From Peribacillus loiseleuriae (lineage in GTDB: Bacteria > Bacillota > Bacilli > Bacillales > DSM-1321), in contig NZ_LFZW01000001.1 in assembly GCF_001183985.1 (NCBI RefSeq), positions 1,829,812 to 1,893,811 of the forward strand: a stretch of DNA of 64,000 bases, in the 5' to 3' direction. The notes under the pieces are model-generated. The model ran no database searches, had not been told where the DNA came from, and saw nothing but the letters and a program-made list of their open reading frames with translations. Every line of letters starts with the position of its first letter. Position 1 is the stretch's first letter. Below are positions 1-8,051 of the stretch, piece after piece. A program made the translations under genes and the position numbers.

Positions 1-14
1 GAGTTGATAAGTAA

Positions 15-53
15 ATAAAAAAATCACCCGAAAGTTCCACCTTTCGGATGATT
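15..53 (-). terminator. Rho-independent terminator
   Basis: A 12-bp near-perfect inverted repeat with a 6-nt loop (arms 22-34 and 41-52). On the reverse strand it is followed by a T-rich tract, so it ends leftward transcription. Confidence 0.6.
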
Positions 54-131
54 GTCTCGATAAGTTTTATGACTTATCAATCAAAGTCTACTTGTAGTTT
101 ACCCAGTAGAGAAGATATTAAACTCCATACA

Positions 132-165
132 AAAGGCCCTTCTCTTAATTGAGAGGGGCTTCTTT
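132..165. terminator. Bidirectional terminator downstream of the lipoprotein gene
   Basis: Stem of about 11 bp (gcccttctc paired with gagaggggc) around an AATT-containing loop, with A and T runs on the two sides. The same hairpin recurs at 8838-8866, and a close relative lies at 42356-42380, so it seems to be a mobile or repeatedly used phage terminator. Confidence 0.75.
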
Positions 166-171
166 GAATTA

Positions 172-993
172 TTAATAAGTAACCTCAAATTCAAAAGGTT
201 TAATGTCTACTTCATAGTTATTAGATGAGCCTTCCATAAATACTTTTAATGTTCCTGATTCAGGTATAGTCGGATAAGCAATAATACCCTCAGTAGTTAC
301 TCCAGGTAAAATATCTGATTGAATATCTGGATAATTAAATTCATTATTTTCTTCGTATTGCTTACCATCAATAACGAGTTTCGTATTGAAAGTATAGAAT
401 GAAATGCTATCATTTGAGTTATTGGTAATAGTCACATATGCTCTAGTTTCTTTTTCTGCAATTTCAACTTTATCCAACTTTAGCAAGTAACCATGTTGAT
501 CTATCTCTTTATTTATTTCTATTGTTTTAATTGCAGGTGCAAATGCTGTGGCGTAATCAGAAACCTCAATTTTATCAGCTTGTATTGCAGGTGCTGTAAC
601 TTTCCCACCCATTAGATTTTCTCCTTCAAATATGTCCTTTATTGTTCCAGTAATATGTACAATGTCATCTGTTTTGACATCTAAGCTAGGATCCAAAATT
701 GCTACAATAGTATTCTTATCACTATTATCCTCTGCAAACACTTGTAGGTATGTGCCGTCATCGTCTTTTTCTGGTTCAGTAAAAACTCTACCATAGTAAT
801 CTACTTTACTACCCTTGTATTTTTTAGGATCAGAAAGCATTTTAGTAAACTCTTCTTTGGTTAATAATTTACTATTAGTTTTTTCTTTCTTTGGAGCATC
901 TGCTTTTTCGGATCCTGATGAATTTTCAGCATTACAAGCAGTTAGAGCAAAAACAAGTATTAATAAAAAAGATAAACATAAAATTTTCTTCAC
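172..993 (-). CDS. Secreted lipoprotein with OB-like and DUF4352-like domains
   Basis: 273 aa. A type II signal peptide ends in the lipobox LTAC with the lipidated cysteine at residue 20, so the protein is anchored outside the membrane. A Ser/Lys/Glu-rich linker follows (residues 22-42). Residues about 43-150 contain 'GTIKDIF' and read like a tRNA_anti-like OB fold. The last 115 residues resemble DUF4352 immunoglobulin-like domains ('VTITNNSNDSISFY'). Lipoproteins of this two-part build are common in Bacillaceae; none that I know has a defined function. It has its own terminator and a clear RBS (ggagg) before the ATG, so it is probably monocistronic. Domain assignment is by eye. Confidence 0.75.
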   Translation of the reverse strand: MKKILCLSFLLILVFALTACNAENSSGSEKADAPKKEKTNSKLLTKEEFTKMLSDPKKYKGSKVDYYGRVFTEPEKDDDGTYLQVFAEDNSDKNTIVAILDPSLDVKTDDIVHITGTIKDIFEGENLMGGKVTAPAIQADKIEVSDYATAFAPAIKTIEINKEIDQHGYLLKLDKVEIAEKETRAYVTITNNSNDSISFYTFNTKLVIDGKQYEENNEFNYPDIQSDILPGVTTEGIIAYPTIPESGTLKVFMEGSSNNYEVDIKPFEFEVTY

Positions 994-1089
994 AATATTT
1001 CCTCCTTCGATATGTAGGTAAAATAACCTATTTGATACATTAAAAGATTACCAGTTTTGGATGGCGATTGTAAATGCCTAAATCCACAT

Positions 1090-1284
1090 TCATTCATCAT
1101 ATTCGTAAAGGTCATCTACTTTTACACCTAATAACCGCGACAACTTAAATGCTTTGTCCATCGGTATTAGCGCCTCCATCGTTTCGTATTTCCTCAACTG
1201 TCGCACAGTTATGCCTAATTGTTCGGCTATAAACGCTTTCCTTAATCCTTTACCCTTTATTAACTCTCCCACTCTACTTTTCAT
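1090..1284 (-). CDS. Small XRE-family (Cro/CI-type) regulator
   Basis: 64 aa, essentially one helix-turn-helix ('IAEQLGITVRQLRKYE', residues about 19-34) plus the C-terminal 'LLGVKVDDLYEYDE' typical of short phage or plasmid Cro-like regulators. The 121-aa regulator at 37301-37666 has a related ending ('ALGCSMEDLYSYD'). It is divergent from the rightward genes at 1512 and 1791. Probably the repressor or Cro of the prophage remnant on its right. The start ATG has a GGTGAT Shine-Dalgarno. Confidence 0.75.
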   Translation of the reverse strand: MKSRVGELIKGKGLRKAFIAEQLGITVRQLRKYETMEALIPMDKAFKLSRLLGVKVDDLYEYDE

Positions 1285-1295
1285 ATGATCACCTA

Positions 1296-1322
1296 ATAAC
1301 CGATTTTAATTTTAGTGGTTAT
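1296..1322. promoter_or_regulatory. Possible operator of the small XRE regulator
   Basis: Imperfect inverted repeat ATAACC-N15-GGTTAT directly upstream of the XRE gene, in the divergent intergenic region. Position and symmetry suggest an autoregulatory operator; nothing else supports it. Confidence 0.3.
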
Positions 1323-1511
1323 GTCAAAGAGTTAATAACAGCCGACATGCAAAGAAAAGAGAAATTAAAGATCATCCACACGAAAGAAAGTGGGGGAATT
1401 AAGATTGTCATAGGCCAGTAATACTACTCCTCTTTCTACATCTCTTCTGTAACACTGTTACACGGTTGACGTTGGTAATTGTCACGACAAATGGAAAGGG
1501 GATGCTTAAAC

Positions 1512-1784
1512 ATGATAGAAGGGAAGGGCTTAGGCAATAAGAAAGTAAACCGAGTCGGTGTTTCACTTTCGAATGCGTTCAATCAGAAATTAAATAAGTT
1601 AGCTGTGGCCTGTAACATGAAGCCGACCACGCTTGCAGGACTACTTATCGAAAGAAGCTTGAACAATCCAAGATTGATATCAGATCTCCAAAATGAGCAT
1701 GCAGTCCACACTGCCTATAAGGTATTGCCGATTAGAGATTACGAAACTGGCGAACTCCTATATGTTTTGAACGAAAGGTGGTAA
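1512..1784 (+). CDS. Small ribbon-helix-helix-like DNA-binding protein
   Basis: 90 aa from the ATG at 1512, chosen because an AAAGGGG site sits 11 nt upstream; a longer in-frame reading from 1479 lacks one. 'NRVGVSLSNAFNQKLNKLA' followed by 'MKPTTLAGLLIERSL' has the strand-helix-helix pattern of Arc/MetJ-type or CopG-like proteins used by phages and plasmids for copy or repression control. The C-terminal 30 residues are unassigned. It is followed 6 bp later by the next gene, so the two are probably cotranscribed. Confidence 0.6.
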   Translation: MIEGKGLGNKKVNRVGVSLSNAFNQKLNKLAVACNMKPTTLAGLLIERSLNNPRLISDLQNEHAVHTAYKVLPIRDYETGELLYVLNERW

Positions 1785-1790
1785 TACCGT

Positions 1791-2045
1791 ATGGAATGGA
1801 TAAGCTTCCTCACAGGTGCCATGGGTACAGCCTTTGCATTCGCCTTGTTTTCGAATAATGATGATGCCGAAATCGAAACTGAATTTGAAACTGACGATAG
1901 CGAACTTGAAGTAAATGACTTTTCAGTTAGACACGTTACCCTGTCATGCCAGACTTGTAGAAAACTAAAAAGGCATAAAGAGATTGAAGCTAACTTGTAT
2001 CAATGTACCAAGTGCAAAAGGCATGTGGATTTAAGGGCTTCATAA
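1791..2045 (+). CDS. Membrane-anchored zinc-ribbon small protein
   Basis: 84 aa. One hydrophobic helix (residues about 2-21), an acidic linker (about 24-44), then a treble-clef or ribbon 'CQTCRKLK...CTKCKRH' with two CxxC knuckles at the C-terminus. The layout implies a membrane-tethered metal-binding domain on the cytoplasmic side. I do not recognise the family. It follows the RHH-like gene by 6 bp. Confidence 0.6.
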   Translation: MEWISFLTGAMGTAFAFALFSNNDDAEIETEFETDDSELEVNDFSVRHVTLSCQTCRKLKRHKEIEANLYQCTKCKRHVDLRAS

Positions 2046-2296
2046 GATTTATCCATCAATAAAATTCGCATCAAAGTAAAGCTTGTCAATAAGTTATAAA
2101 TGCCCGATAATTACCCGACAAACGCCCGATTTTTCATAAAGTATTTAGATTTGATTCGATTCCCTAATTTTCGAAAGTACTGATAAACAAGCATTTTCAA
2201 ACTATCTTGATTCACTCTTATGGACTAGAGTATGTTTAGAACGCAAGTTCACCCATGGGAACGCGAACAATATATGAACATGTATTAAATCGTGGG

Positions 2297-2330
2297 AAGC
2301 CTTGACACATCTAGTGTTGGGGCTTTTTTG
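2297..2330 (+). terminator. Rho-independent terminator
   Basis: Hairpin 'aagccttgacac' paired with 'agtgttggggctt', followed by six T. Confidence 0.7.
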
Positions 2331-2397
2331 TTTTGGGCAGATTGCGCCTTTTCCATCAGCGTTTTAGCAATTGCCCAAGAATTGCCCAAAGAATAAA

Positions 2398-2609
2398 TTA
2401 TTCAAGTACATTTTTCATATGCTCTTCGAATTTATTCATTTCGTCTTGTTCGATTTTTTTACTAATATGTGAATAAACATCAGAGGTTATTTGCATACTA
2501 CCGTGTCAGGATGATTAAGACCCATTAATGTACCGATAGATATCATAAGAATTCGTGATGTATTAATTTTATTTTCTAAATCATTAAGTATTAATTCCTT
2601 TATTTTCAT
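2398..2609 (-). pseudogene. Tyrosine recombinase (phage integrase) C-terminal remnant
   Basis: Reading the reverse strand from 2499 gives 'SMQITSDVYSHIS', matching the end of integrase family proteins around the nucleophilic tyrosine (pattern T-x-x-x-Y-x-H). A charged helix and a stop at 2398-2400 follow. The preceding block 'LMGLNHPDT' (the LGH box region) is one frame away, so a frameshift lies near 2500-2510. An RBS and ATG at 2609 open a 40-codon reading frame that runs into this block. The rest of the integrase is missing. Direct repeats of 'attgcccaa' at 2370-2394 could be old arm-type sites. Confidence 0.7.
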
Positions 2610-3345
2610 AACTTAACTCCTATAGATTTGTTATTGAAACCTAAAAAGGCACGAAATAACATTATAGGATAATTTTTAACTAGTTTGTAAATCTCGACAA
2701 AAAATATCATAATACGACAAAATTTCTTTTTTAGAGTAATAATTGATCGGAAATTTAGAATGTATAAAGTTACTGCGTAGTTCGACGAAACGGTAGAATT
2801 AAATATCCTATTATTTAGCCTTTATTTGACACTACTTAGAATGCAAGTTGAAATTGTAATTTTTATTAACAACTACAGTTACCTGATTCTTCTTCAATAA
2901 TAGAAGTGATAATAGGATAATCAAAGCGGATAAACAAGTGATATTCTTCTTAGTCAAGTGGTTCACAGCCTTTCATATATTGGGGATTATACCATTTTAG
3001 TGAATATTATGTAAATCCAATAATTAATATGATAGTAGCTTTAAAAAGTTTATAAAATTTGAGTTTCATTGTAATTCAATAGACAAAACTGTGAGATAAG
3101 GGAGGAGTTTAACAATGGAAAAGATGAAATTTCATTGGGAAAAAGGAAATAAGAAAGGATTAATTTAGTGTCGCAGTACGACGAAACACTTCCGAAAGAT
3201 CGAAAAAATATGAAACAGATTCATTCGACAAGATTCTACATAAGTAGGTGTCACAGAATGGTGGTAAATTTGCTTTATTTTTAAATCTGAATGAATTGGT
3301 GGACATTAAAACGCCTTAGATGGCTTAATAAGGGAGATTACGAGA
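2610..3345. other. Intergenic, no supportable gene
   Basis: AT-rich stretch. It contains two copies of a 'cgacgaaac' motif (about 2782 and 3180) and a 17-codon reading frame with a good RBS at 3115-3168 that looks like the truncated start of a lost gene. Confidence 0.4.
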
Positions 3346-3854
3346 ATGTCAAAAACTCAATTAAATGTTTTGTTCAAAAAGATCCAAAAGGATGATAAAA
3401 AAGAGGTTCTTGAGTTTCATGTGCAAGGGGATGAGTTGCCGCATTCTCAACAACTGGTTAGTATGGCCGGCTCCATTGTTTATCTGGATGTGGAAACGAG
3501 CAAAGTAGGGGAAATCAACGCTGAATTTAAATCCATACAGCGCTACTCCAAGAAAACTACATTAAAATTCAATGTTAAGGGTGATAGTGAGGATAAAATG
3601 AACAAGCTTTACCCCCGTATGCTGGCCGAAGTGTTTCTCTTCTTTTGGAAGCTTCGCAAATGTCCATAGAGGAATTCAATGAAGCGCACGAGGGTATTGA
3701 ATATTCAATTGAGAAGGATGGTACTGCAAAGGTGGCTGCCGATCAAATGTCCCTTGATGATGTGGAAGAAGGTCAGGTACAAGATGCACCAGAGCAAAAT
3801 GAAGATGATCCGTTCGATGCTACTGGCTTTGACGATGAGGATCTACTAGATTAA
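3346..3854 (+). pseudogene. Phage early-type hypothetical protein, frameshifted
   Basis: Two overlapping reading frames (3346-3669 and a second from about 3630 to 3854) form one protein of about 170 aa if a single-base shift near 3630-3640 ('tctcttctttt') is corrected. The first half alternates beta-like segments ('EVLEFHVQGD', 'TLKFNVKGD'), which suggests an internal repeat. The C-terminus is strongly acidic ('DDEDLLD'), as in many single-strand-binding or recombination accessory proteins. It lies directly before ArpU. I do not recognise a named family. The shift is in a T/C-rich run, so a sequencing error is possible. Confidence 0.55.
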
Positions 3855-3907
3855 TAGTAAAATCCCTGAGCTTAGGCTTGGGGTGTTCCTGGGAAATGGG
3901 GGATACA

Positions 3908-4360
3908 ATGACTTTTGAATTACCAGAATTAGATAGGAAGTCTACACAAGCAGCCGTTGAAGTTGCCTTGGAGAAATACCGGTTGTTTAAATACTTAATC
4001 TTTGAAGATAGGGAAGCATCAATCACAGTAAGTTCTGAGGCTCGTTATCATGGTCCTACTAACCAGATAAATGACCAGACTGGAGATATTGCAATATACA
4101 ATGCAGATCAACAAAAATATAGAAAAGAATATTGCGAACGATTGGAACGGGCTGTGAGTCGGCTGCCTAAGATGGAAAGGTTTTTAATAGAGGAACGATA
4201 TATATCGCAGGATGGGGATTACTTAACAGATTATCAGGTATATTGTTTCAAATTTCAGCCTCCAATTAGCGCGATGACCTATGCAAAAATTCGCTGGAAA
4301 GCTTTTTATAGGGTTGCTTTAAATATGAATATAGCTATAACAAAAGAAGCCATTACATAA
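3908..4360 (+). CDS. ArpU-family phage late-gene transcriptional regulator
   Basis: 150 aa from the ATG at 3908, which has GGGGG 6 nt upstream. It begins 'FELPELDRKSTQAAVEVALEKYR', carries 'AIYNADQQKYRKEYCERLE', and has the sigma-factor-like block 'RLPKMERFLIEERYI' typical of ArpU. It ends with a degenerate helix-turn-helix ('AKIRWKAFYRVALNMNI'). ArpU proteins act at the junction of early and late phage genes and switch on packaging and lysis operons. The late operon it would drive is gone here except for the lysis genes at 7.4-8.8 kb. Confidence 0.85.
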   Translation: MTFELPELDRKSTQAAVEVALEKYRLFKYLIFEDREASITVSSEARYHGPTNQINDQTGDIAIYNADQQKYRKEYCERLERAVSRLPKMERFLIEERYISQDGDYLTDYQVYCFKFQPPISAMTYAKIRWKAFYRVALNMNIAITKEAIT

Positions 4361-4370
4361 TGGCTTCTTC
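4345..4370. terminator. Bidirectional terminator between convergent genes
   Basis: Hairpin 'gaagccatta'/'taatggcttc' with A and T tracts on either side, between the 3' ends of the ArpU and PutAbiC genes. Confidence 0.75.
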
Positions 4371-5228
4371 GTTACTATACAAATTAGCTTCTGTCATGTA
4401 TAAGTCGAAGTGTTCTTCTTTGATTAAAATCTTGCTATTTAAATTGTCTAACAAATTATATTTATGCATTAGTATCATGAAGTTGTACCCATGTAACCCT
4501 AATGAGTTGTAAAGAAGAAATGCTAGCTCTGTAGATGAAAGTTGCGCTCTCAATATACCGATGTACGTCTTTTTTTCCTCAAGTTCGAGTAATTCTGATA
4601 CGTCGATAAACTTTACAATTCTATATAGATTCCTAAAATAATGACCAAGCTGATCTTCATTTTTTAAGAAAAAACTATGATAGTTTATCCTAACTCTATC
4701 AATTTCGTTTTTATTTAGAAAATCATTATTAAAGGTGTTTTTAACATGAATGCGATAAGAGTCGTTCAAAGCCTGATAAAAATAAAAAAACGAGTTCCTT
4801 CCAACTTTATTAGAGCTCATACTATCTTCATAAACCATGGCATTAACTATATCAATGTGAAGATTGACCATTTGGAAAAAAGTATTTTCAAATCGTTGGA
4901 TGGATAATGTTTTATTTTGCAATTCAAATTCTTTTCGAGTAGCCTTCATTTCATCAATTGAATTCCTTAACTCTTCATTTTGCATTTCAAGTTGCTTACC
5001 TTGCATTTCAAGTTGTTCTTTTTGCATTTTTAGTGTTATAACGATGGCTAAAAAGCTAATGAAAGTCAATATTGGTACTGTCGTTCCTGCAAAAAAGTCG
5101 CCGAATGGTCCTAAATATGAAAAATCTATGTGGAATGCTTTAATTGCAATTATTCCAAGTACTCCTGGAATAGGTACTAAAAAAAGACAGTACCATAATG
5201 TTGTTAATTCAAATTTCAATCTTTTCAT
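4353..5228 (-). CDS. Putative phage abortive infection protein (PutAbiC family)
   Basis: 291 aa. Two transmembrane helices (about 11-31 and 45-67) lead into a repetitive coiled coil ('EQLEMQ', 'KQLEMQ' repeats, about 68-100) and a cytoplasmic domain containing 'FENTFFQMVNLHIDIVNAM', the signature of the putative abortive-infection family annotated putAbiC. By family, such proteins are thought to sense phage infection at the membrane and trigger abortive infection; the mechanism is not established. It is a reverse-strand gene inside a prophage lysis region, a usual site for superinfection-exclusion cargo. Length is in the family range and no damage is visible. Confidence 0.75.
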   Translation of the reverse strand: MKRLKFELTTLWYCLFLVPIPGVLGIIAIKAFHIDFSYLGPFGDFFAGTTVPILTFISFLAIVITLKMQKEQLEMQGKQLEMQNEELRNSIDEMKATRKEFELQNKTLSIQRFENTFFQMVNLHIDIVNAMVYEDSMSSNKVGRNSFFYFYQALNDSYRIHVKNTFNNDFLNKNEIDRVRINYHSFFLKNEDQLGHYFRNLYRIVKFIDVSELLELEEKKTYIGILRAQLSSTELAFLLYNSLGLHGYNFMILMHKYNLLDNLNSKILIKEEHFDLYMTEANLYSNEEAIM

Positions 5229-5281
5229 TGGAGAACCCTCTTTCTTAAATAATACATTTATTATTCTAACTGTTAAATGAT

Positions 5282-5674
5282 AAAAATAATAGAAAATATT
5301 TCAAATAAAAATAGTAAAAGAATGTGTGTTGTTTGCATTTAGACATGATAAATTTATAACATCGAGAAAGTTACAAGGACGGCACTTAGGTTTTGAGTGT
5401 CCTCTTTTTATGTTCTTTGTAAACTAGGCGCTCGTAAAAAAATACTCCAAACTTGTTTCGCATATGTAATTGAGTGTCTAGTTTAGAGGGAATATAATCA
5501 ACTGTACTCCATATGGAGGACGGTGAATCTAGTTCCTTCATTAGAGCGAGATTCCTAAAGAAAACATTAAAGAAAACTACCTAGCAAATGATATTTGCAA
5601 GGGAAGAATTAATTTAATAAAAGGAATAACTAATATTATGTTGAAGTATAAGTAGTAGGGAAGGAGGAGTTAAT
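5282..5674. other. Intergenic region
   Basis: About 390 bp without a gene. It contains a weak match to the SPbeta-like element (5344-5357) and a possible terminator hairpin (ggac..gtcc) near 5371-5398. Confidence 0.35.
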
Positions 5675-5881
5675 TTGAACATCAGGATGAGGTATAGGTT
5701 ATTCAAACAAGTAGGAGAAATAATAGTTCCAGATAAATTTGATAGCTTTAAAGTCATTACTGTAAATGACGAATTAGATCCTAATTCTCCAGAAGGTCGT
5801 GAAGAAATTATTACACAATTACATAGAGCCATCGGTGAACCTAAAGCTAATGTTAAAGTATTAGATGGGACATTAGTATAA
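5675..5881 (+). CDS. Small hypothetical protein (68 aa)
   Basis: Starts at TTG with a strong AAGGAGGAG 7 nt upstream. Predicted soluble and mixed alpha/beta, with 'NDELDPNSPEGREEIITQL' in the middle. In phages, proteins of this size and place sit between tail and lysis genes. It is followed 41 bp later by the 31-aa reading frame. Function unknown. Confidence 0.5.
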   Translation: MNIRMRYRLFKQVGEIIVPDKFDSFKVITVNDELDPNSPEGREEIITQLHRAIGEPKANVKVLDGTLV

Positions 5882-5922
5882 GCAACACTTTATTAGGCGC
5901 TTTAGAAAGGGGCGAGAATAAA

Positions 5923-6018
5923 ATGAAAGATCCAGGTACAGGTGGTTATCCAATGTTGCAAGGAGATCCAGGTGTTGCTGGTAGTCTTGCTTTACGAAAA
6001 GGTATTGTTCGTCCATAA
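5923..6018 (+). CDS. 31-residue Gly/Pro-rich micropeptide
   Basis: A GAAAGGGGCGAG ribosome binding site precedes the ATG by about 9 nt. The product starts 'MKDPGTGGYPMLQGDPGVAG' and ends in a basic 'LRKGIVRP'. A terminator follows immediately (6031-6062), which makes a two-gene unit with the 68-aa protein. It has no transmembrane helix or signal peptide. The family is unknown; translation is inferred from the RBS and the terminator position. Confidence 0.45.
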   Translation: MKDPGTGGYPMLQGDPGVAGSLALRKGIVRP

Positions 6019-6030
6019 TTATATAGTATG

Positions 6031-6062
6031 AAAGGCACTCATTTAATGGGTGTCTTTTTTTA
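6031..6062 (+). terminator. Rho-independent terminator
   Basis: Stem 'ggcactcat'/'atgggtgtc' with a 3-nt loop and seven T. Confidence 0.75.
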
Positions 6063-6131
6063 AAAAAAATTTATTCAAATCATTCCCTATTCTATATAGA
6101 TATATCATAATAATCATGTGGAGGGGTTAGG

Positions 6132-6655
6132 TTGGATAAAAAAGAAATAAAGGCTAAAAAGATAAATTTTATTTATTTAATACCAGTAATAATAATTGTA
6201 ACACCTATTCTTCTTGGATTACTTTTAAATATACCAGGAGGGAAATTAACAATTGGCGATGAAGGATCTTGGGTAGGTTTTTTTTGCAATTATTCCAGCG
6301 GGATTATAGGAGGAATAGTTGCATAAATTGTTGCAAAGCAACAATTTAATCAAGGTGAGATTAATAGAATAAAAATAAATAATGAGCAGGAACGAGCTTC
6401 TTTACTTAGAATAAGATTTGAATTATTAAAAATAAAAGAGGAATTTAAGTCTGTATCAAAAGTTGAAGAAGACGTAAATAAAATTAATCAGCCTATTCCT
6501 TTTACACGTTTAGGTATAAGAGAATTAAATTCACTAAACTGGTCAAAAGCATCAAATATTTCAGATTATTTCGCTTTAAAGCAAGTGAATTAGCTTTTAA
6601 TGTAGATGAGGATGATATGATTTTAGCTATTGAACAACGTCTAAATGAACAATAG
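6132..6655 (+). pseudogene. Broken two-TM membrane protein with coiled coil
   Basis: Reads as two transmembrane helices ('FIYLIPVIIIVTPILLGLLL' and 'NYSSGIIGGIVA') separated by 'GDEGSWVGFF', then a charged helix ending near 'NEQ*'. A TAA at 6324-6326 interrupts helix 2 and a frameshift near 6580 separates the last 25 codons. The pattern 'GSWVGFxxNYSSGIIGGIVA' is common in small Bacillus membrane proteins of unknown role found in accessory regions. It starts with TTG behind a GGAGGGG site. Non-functional as it stands. Confidence 0.6.
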
Positions 6656-6810
6656 GAAATTGATGTGTAGCAAACCAAACACCTAATGAGGTTTATTTTT
6701 ATGTAATCCCCGGATGATAAATAGTAATTATTAAAGAATAATATTGAGATTTGCAGACCAAATGAACTATAATTCACCTGGGGAAATAAGTTTTAAAGAT
6801 CTACTGCTGA

Positions 6811-6848
6811 CGGATCGCCGTGTGCGATGAAAGTCGCCTGCACGGTGA
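6811..6848 (+). ncRNA. Group II intron domain V remnant
   Basis: 'gccgtgtgcgatgaaa' and 'gtcgcctgcacggt' fold into the 34-nt domain V hairpin (CCGTG/CACGG lower stem, bulge, tetraloop-like GAAA). The catalytic-triad position reads CGC rather than AGC, and no domain I or intron-encoded protein lies nearby. It is a relic. It differs from the intron at 44835-45518 in the domain V loop, so it is not a recent copy of that one. Confidence 0.55.
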
Positions 6849-6896
6849 AGGCTCGTTATAAAACCTAGATAGAGAAATGGTATAAGACGAGAATAG

Positions 6897-7322
6897 CGCA
6901 CCACAAGCAAGTTATGTTTGGAATGAAACAACGAACGTTTTAACAATAACTGGGCTTACTGTTACAGATGGGCAAATGAATGACCAAACACAATTAACGA
7001 CTGCAACAAGCCCTGGGACTTCCAGTTATCAAACGGTAATACTAGTAAAATTTCTGTAGCTTTTACAGGCGGAGAAACTAATTATGATTCGATGAATTTT
7101 GAACAACCTTCCAATGGTTTATACGCAACTGTAATAGGAGCCAATCAGATTCAGTTTAGCTTAGATACTACTGAAGATAATATAAATTATCCTGGTCTAT
7201 TATCTTTTAGCCAAGATCATTTACTGGTTACTGTAGAAGATGCGAATGATCCAACTTTAAAAGTTACGATTGATTTAAACATTGATACAACAAACCCAGA
7301 TAACATTAGAAAAAATAACTAA
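6897..7322 (+). pseudogene. Phage tail or receptor-binding protein C-terminal remnant
   Basis: Two frames join near 7030: the first gives 'SYVWNETTNVLTITGLTVTDG', the second 'SKISVAFTGGETNYDS...LLVTVEDANDPTLKVTIDLNI'. The composition (Thr/Val/Asn-rich beta strands, no Cys) fits the end of a phage baseplate or fibre protein, and a terminator and the lysis genes follow as expected. An ATG at 7092 has no RBS, so I do not treat the 76-codon tail as a separate gene. Family assignment is weak. Confidence 0.5.
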
Positions 7323-7329
7323 CATTGTT

Positions 7330-7362
7330 ACCTCGCTGTTTTTTCAGTGAGGTTTTTCTTTT
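7330..7362 (+). terminator. Rho-independent terminator
   Basis: 'cctcgctg'/'cagtgagg' stem with a T6 loop and a T-rich tail. Confidence 0.8.
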
Positions 7363-7466
7363 ACATCAGGAAGATGATACGCAGTAAACAAAACATCCAT
7401 GAGGTGTTTTTTTATGCATGAGGGCTCATTTGAGTCCTTTTTTATTTTGAAAAATTGGGGTGAAAC

Positions 7467-7757
7467 ATGGAGGTTCAAGTTGGTATTTCAATCTTGTGTA
7501 CAGTGATAGGGGTCCTTATCGGTTTCTTAACATTCAGTAGGAACAGGGATAAGGATGTTAAAAACGACGCCACAGAATCGGCGGTAATTAGAACGAAATT
7601 AGACAAGATTAGTCAGTCTGTAGATTCGATTAGAATTGATTTTAAAGCAAGTGATCAGCGCTGGACGGCGCTATCAGAGCAAGTTATTCGCAACGATGAA
7701 AGTAATAAGCAAGCACATAAACGGATTGACTCATTAGAAAGTAAAGGGGAGAGTTGA
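7467..7757 (+). CDS. Phage lysis-module membrane/coiled-coil protein
   Basis: 96 aa. One N-terminal transmembrane helix (residues about 5-23) and a long charged helix ('KLDKISQSVDSIRIDFKAS', 'HKRIDSLESKGES'). Size, topology and location just before the holin match the XhlA/hemolysin-like or spanin-like accessory proteins of Bacillus phage lysis cassettes. It ends 1 bp before the holin start, so the two are translationally linked. Start ATG has a GGGGTG site. Confidence 0.65.
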   Translation: MEVQVGISILCTVIGVLIGFLTFSRNRDKDVKNDATESAVIRTKLDKISQSVDSIRIDFKASDQRWTALSEQVIRNDESNKQAHKRIDSLESKGES

Positions 7758-7758
7758 A

Positions 7759-8004
7759 TTGGATAAAGCAAAACAATATGTAGCAATGATTGGCGGTGTC
7801 CTGGGGGCACTGCTTTTGTTTTTTCAAGCACTAGGTCTTGAAATTACTTGGTTTAATGAAACCACGATTGACGTATTTACGAATTTCTTGATTGCTGCTG
7901 TTCCATTAGTTTTAGCTCTGTATGGTGTTTATAAAAACCAGTATGTACTAACGAACAAAGCTAAAAAGCAAGAGGAAGCATTGAAAAAACAAGGGTTGAA
8001 GTAA
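7759..8004 (+). CDS. Phage holin (phi LC3 type)
   Basis: 81 aa. Two transmembrane helices (about 7-26 and 38-59) with a short turn, then a basic, Lys-rich C-terminal tail ('KNQYVLTNKAKKQEEALKKQ'). This is the layout of small phage_holin_1 (phi LC3) holins, which form membrane lesions that release the endolysin. TTG start with AAAGGGGAG upstream. Sits between the XhlA-like gene and the endolysin. Confidence 0.75.
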   Translation: MDKAKQYVAMIGGVLGALLLFFQALGLEITWFNETTIDVFTNFLIAAVPLVLALYGVYKNQYVLTNKAKKQEEALKKQGLK

Positions 8005-8030
8005 GCTGTCCACACGGATGGCTTTTTTTA
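8003..8030 (+). terminator. Weak terminator/attenuator between holin and endolysin
   Basis: Short stem 'aagctgtcc'/'ggatggctt' followed by seven T. Probably partial termination before the endolysin. Confidence 0.5.
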
Positions 8031-8051
8031 TTATATAAAGGAGATGATTAT

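Noticed and set aside
815..1021. Forward reading frame of 68 codons opposite the lipoprotein signal peptide
   Set aside because: Antisense shadow of the lipoprotein gene, no RBS.
2100..2135. Short 'cccga' repeats (tgcccgat, acccgac, gcccgat) as replication iterons
   Set aside because: Only three short degenerate copies and no replication gene nearby.
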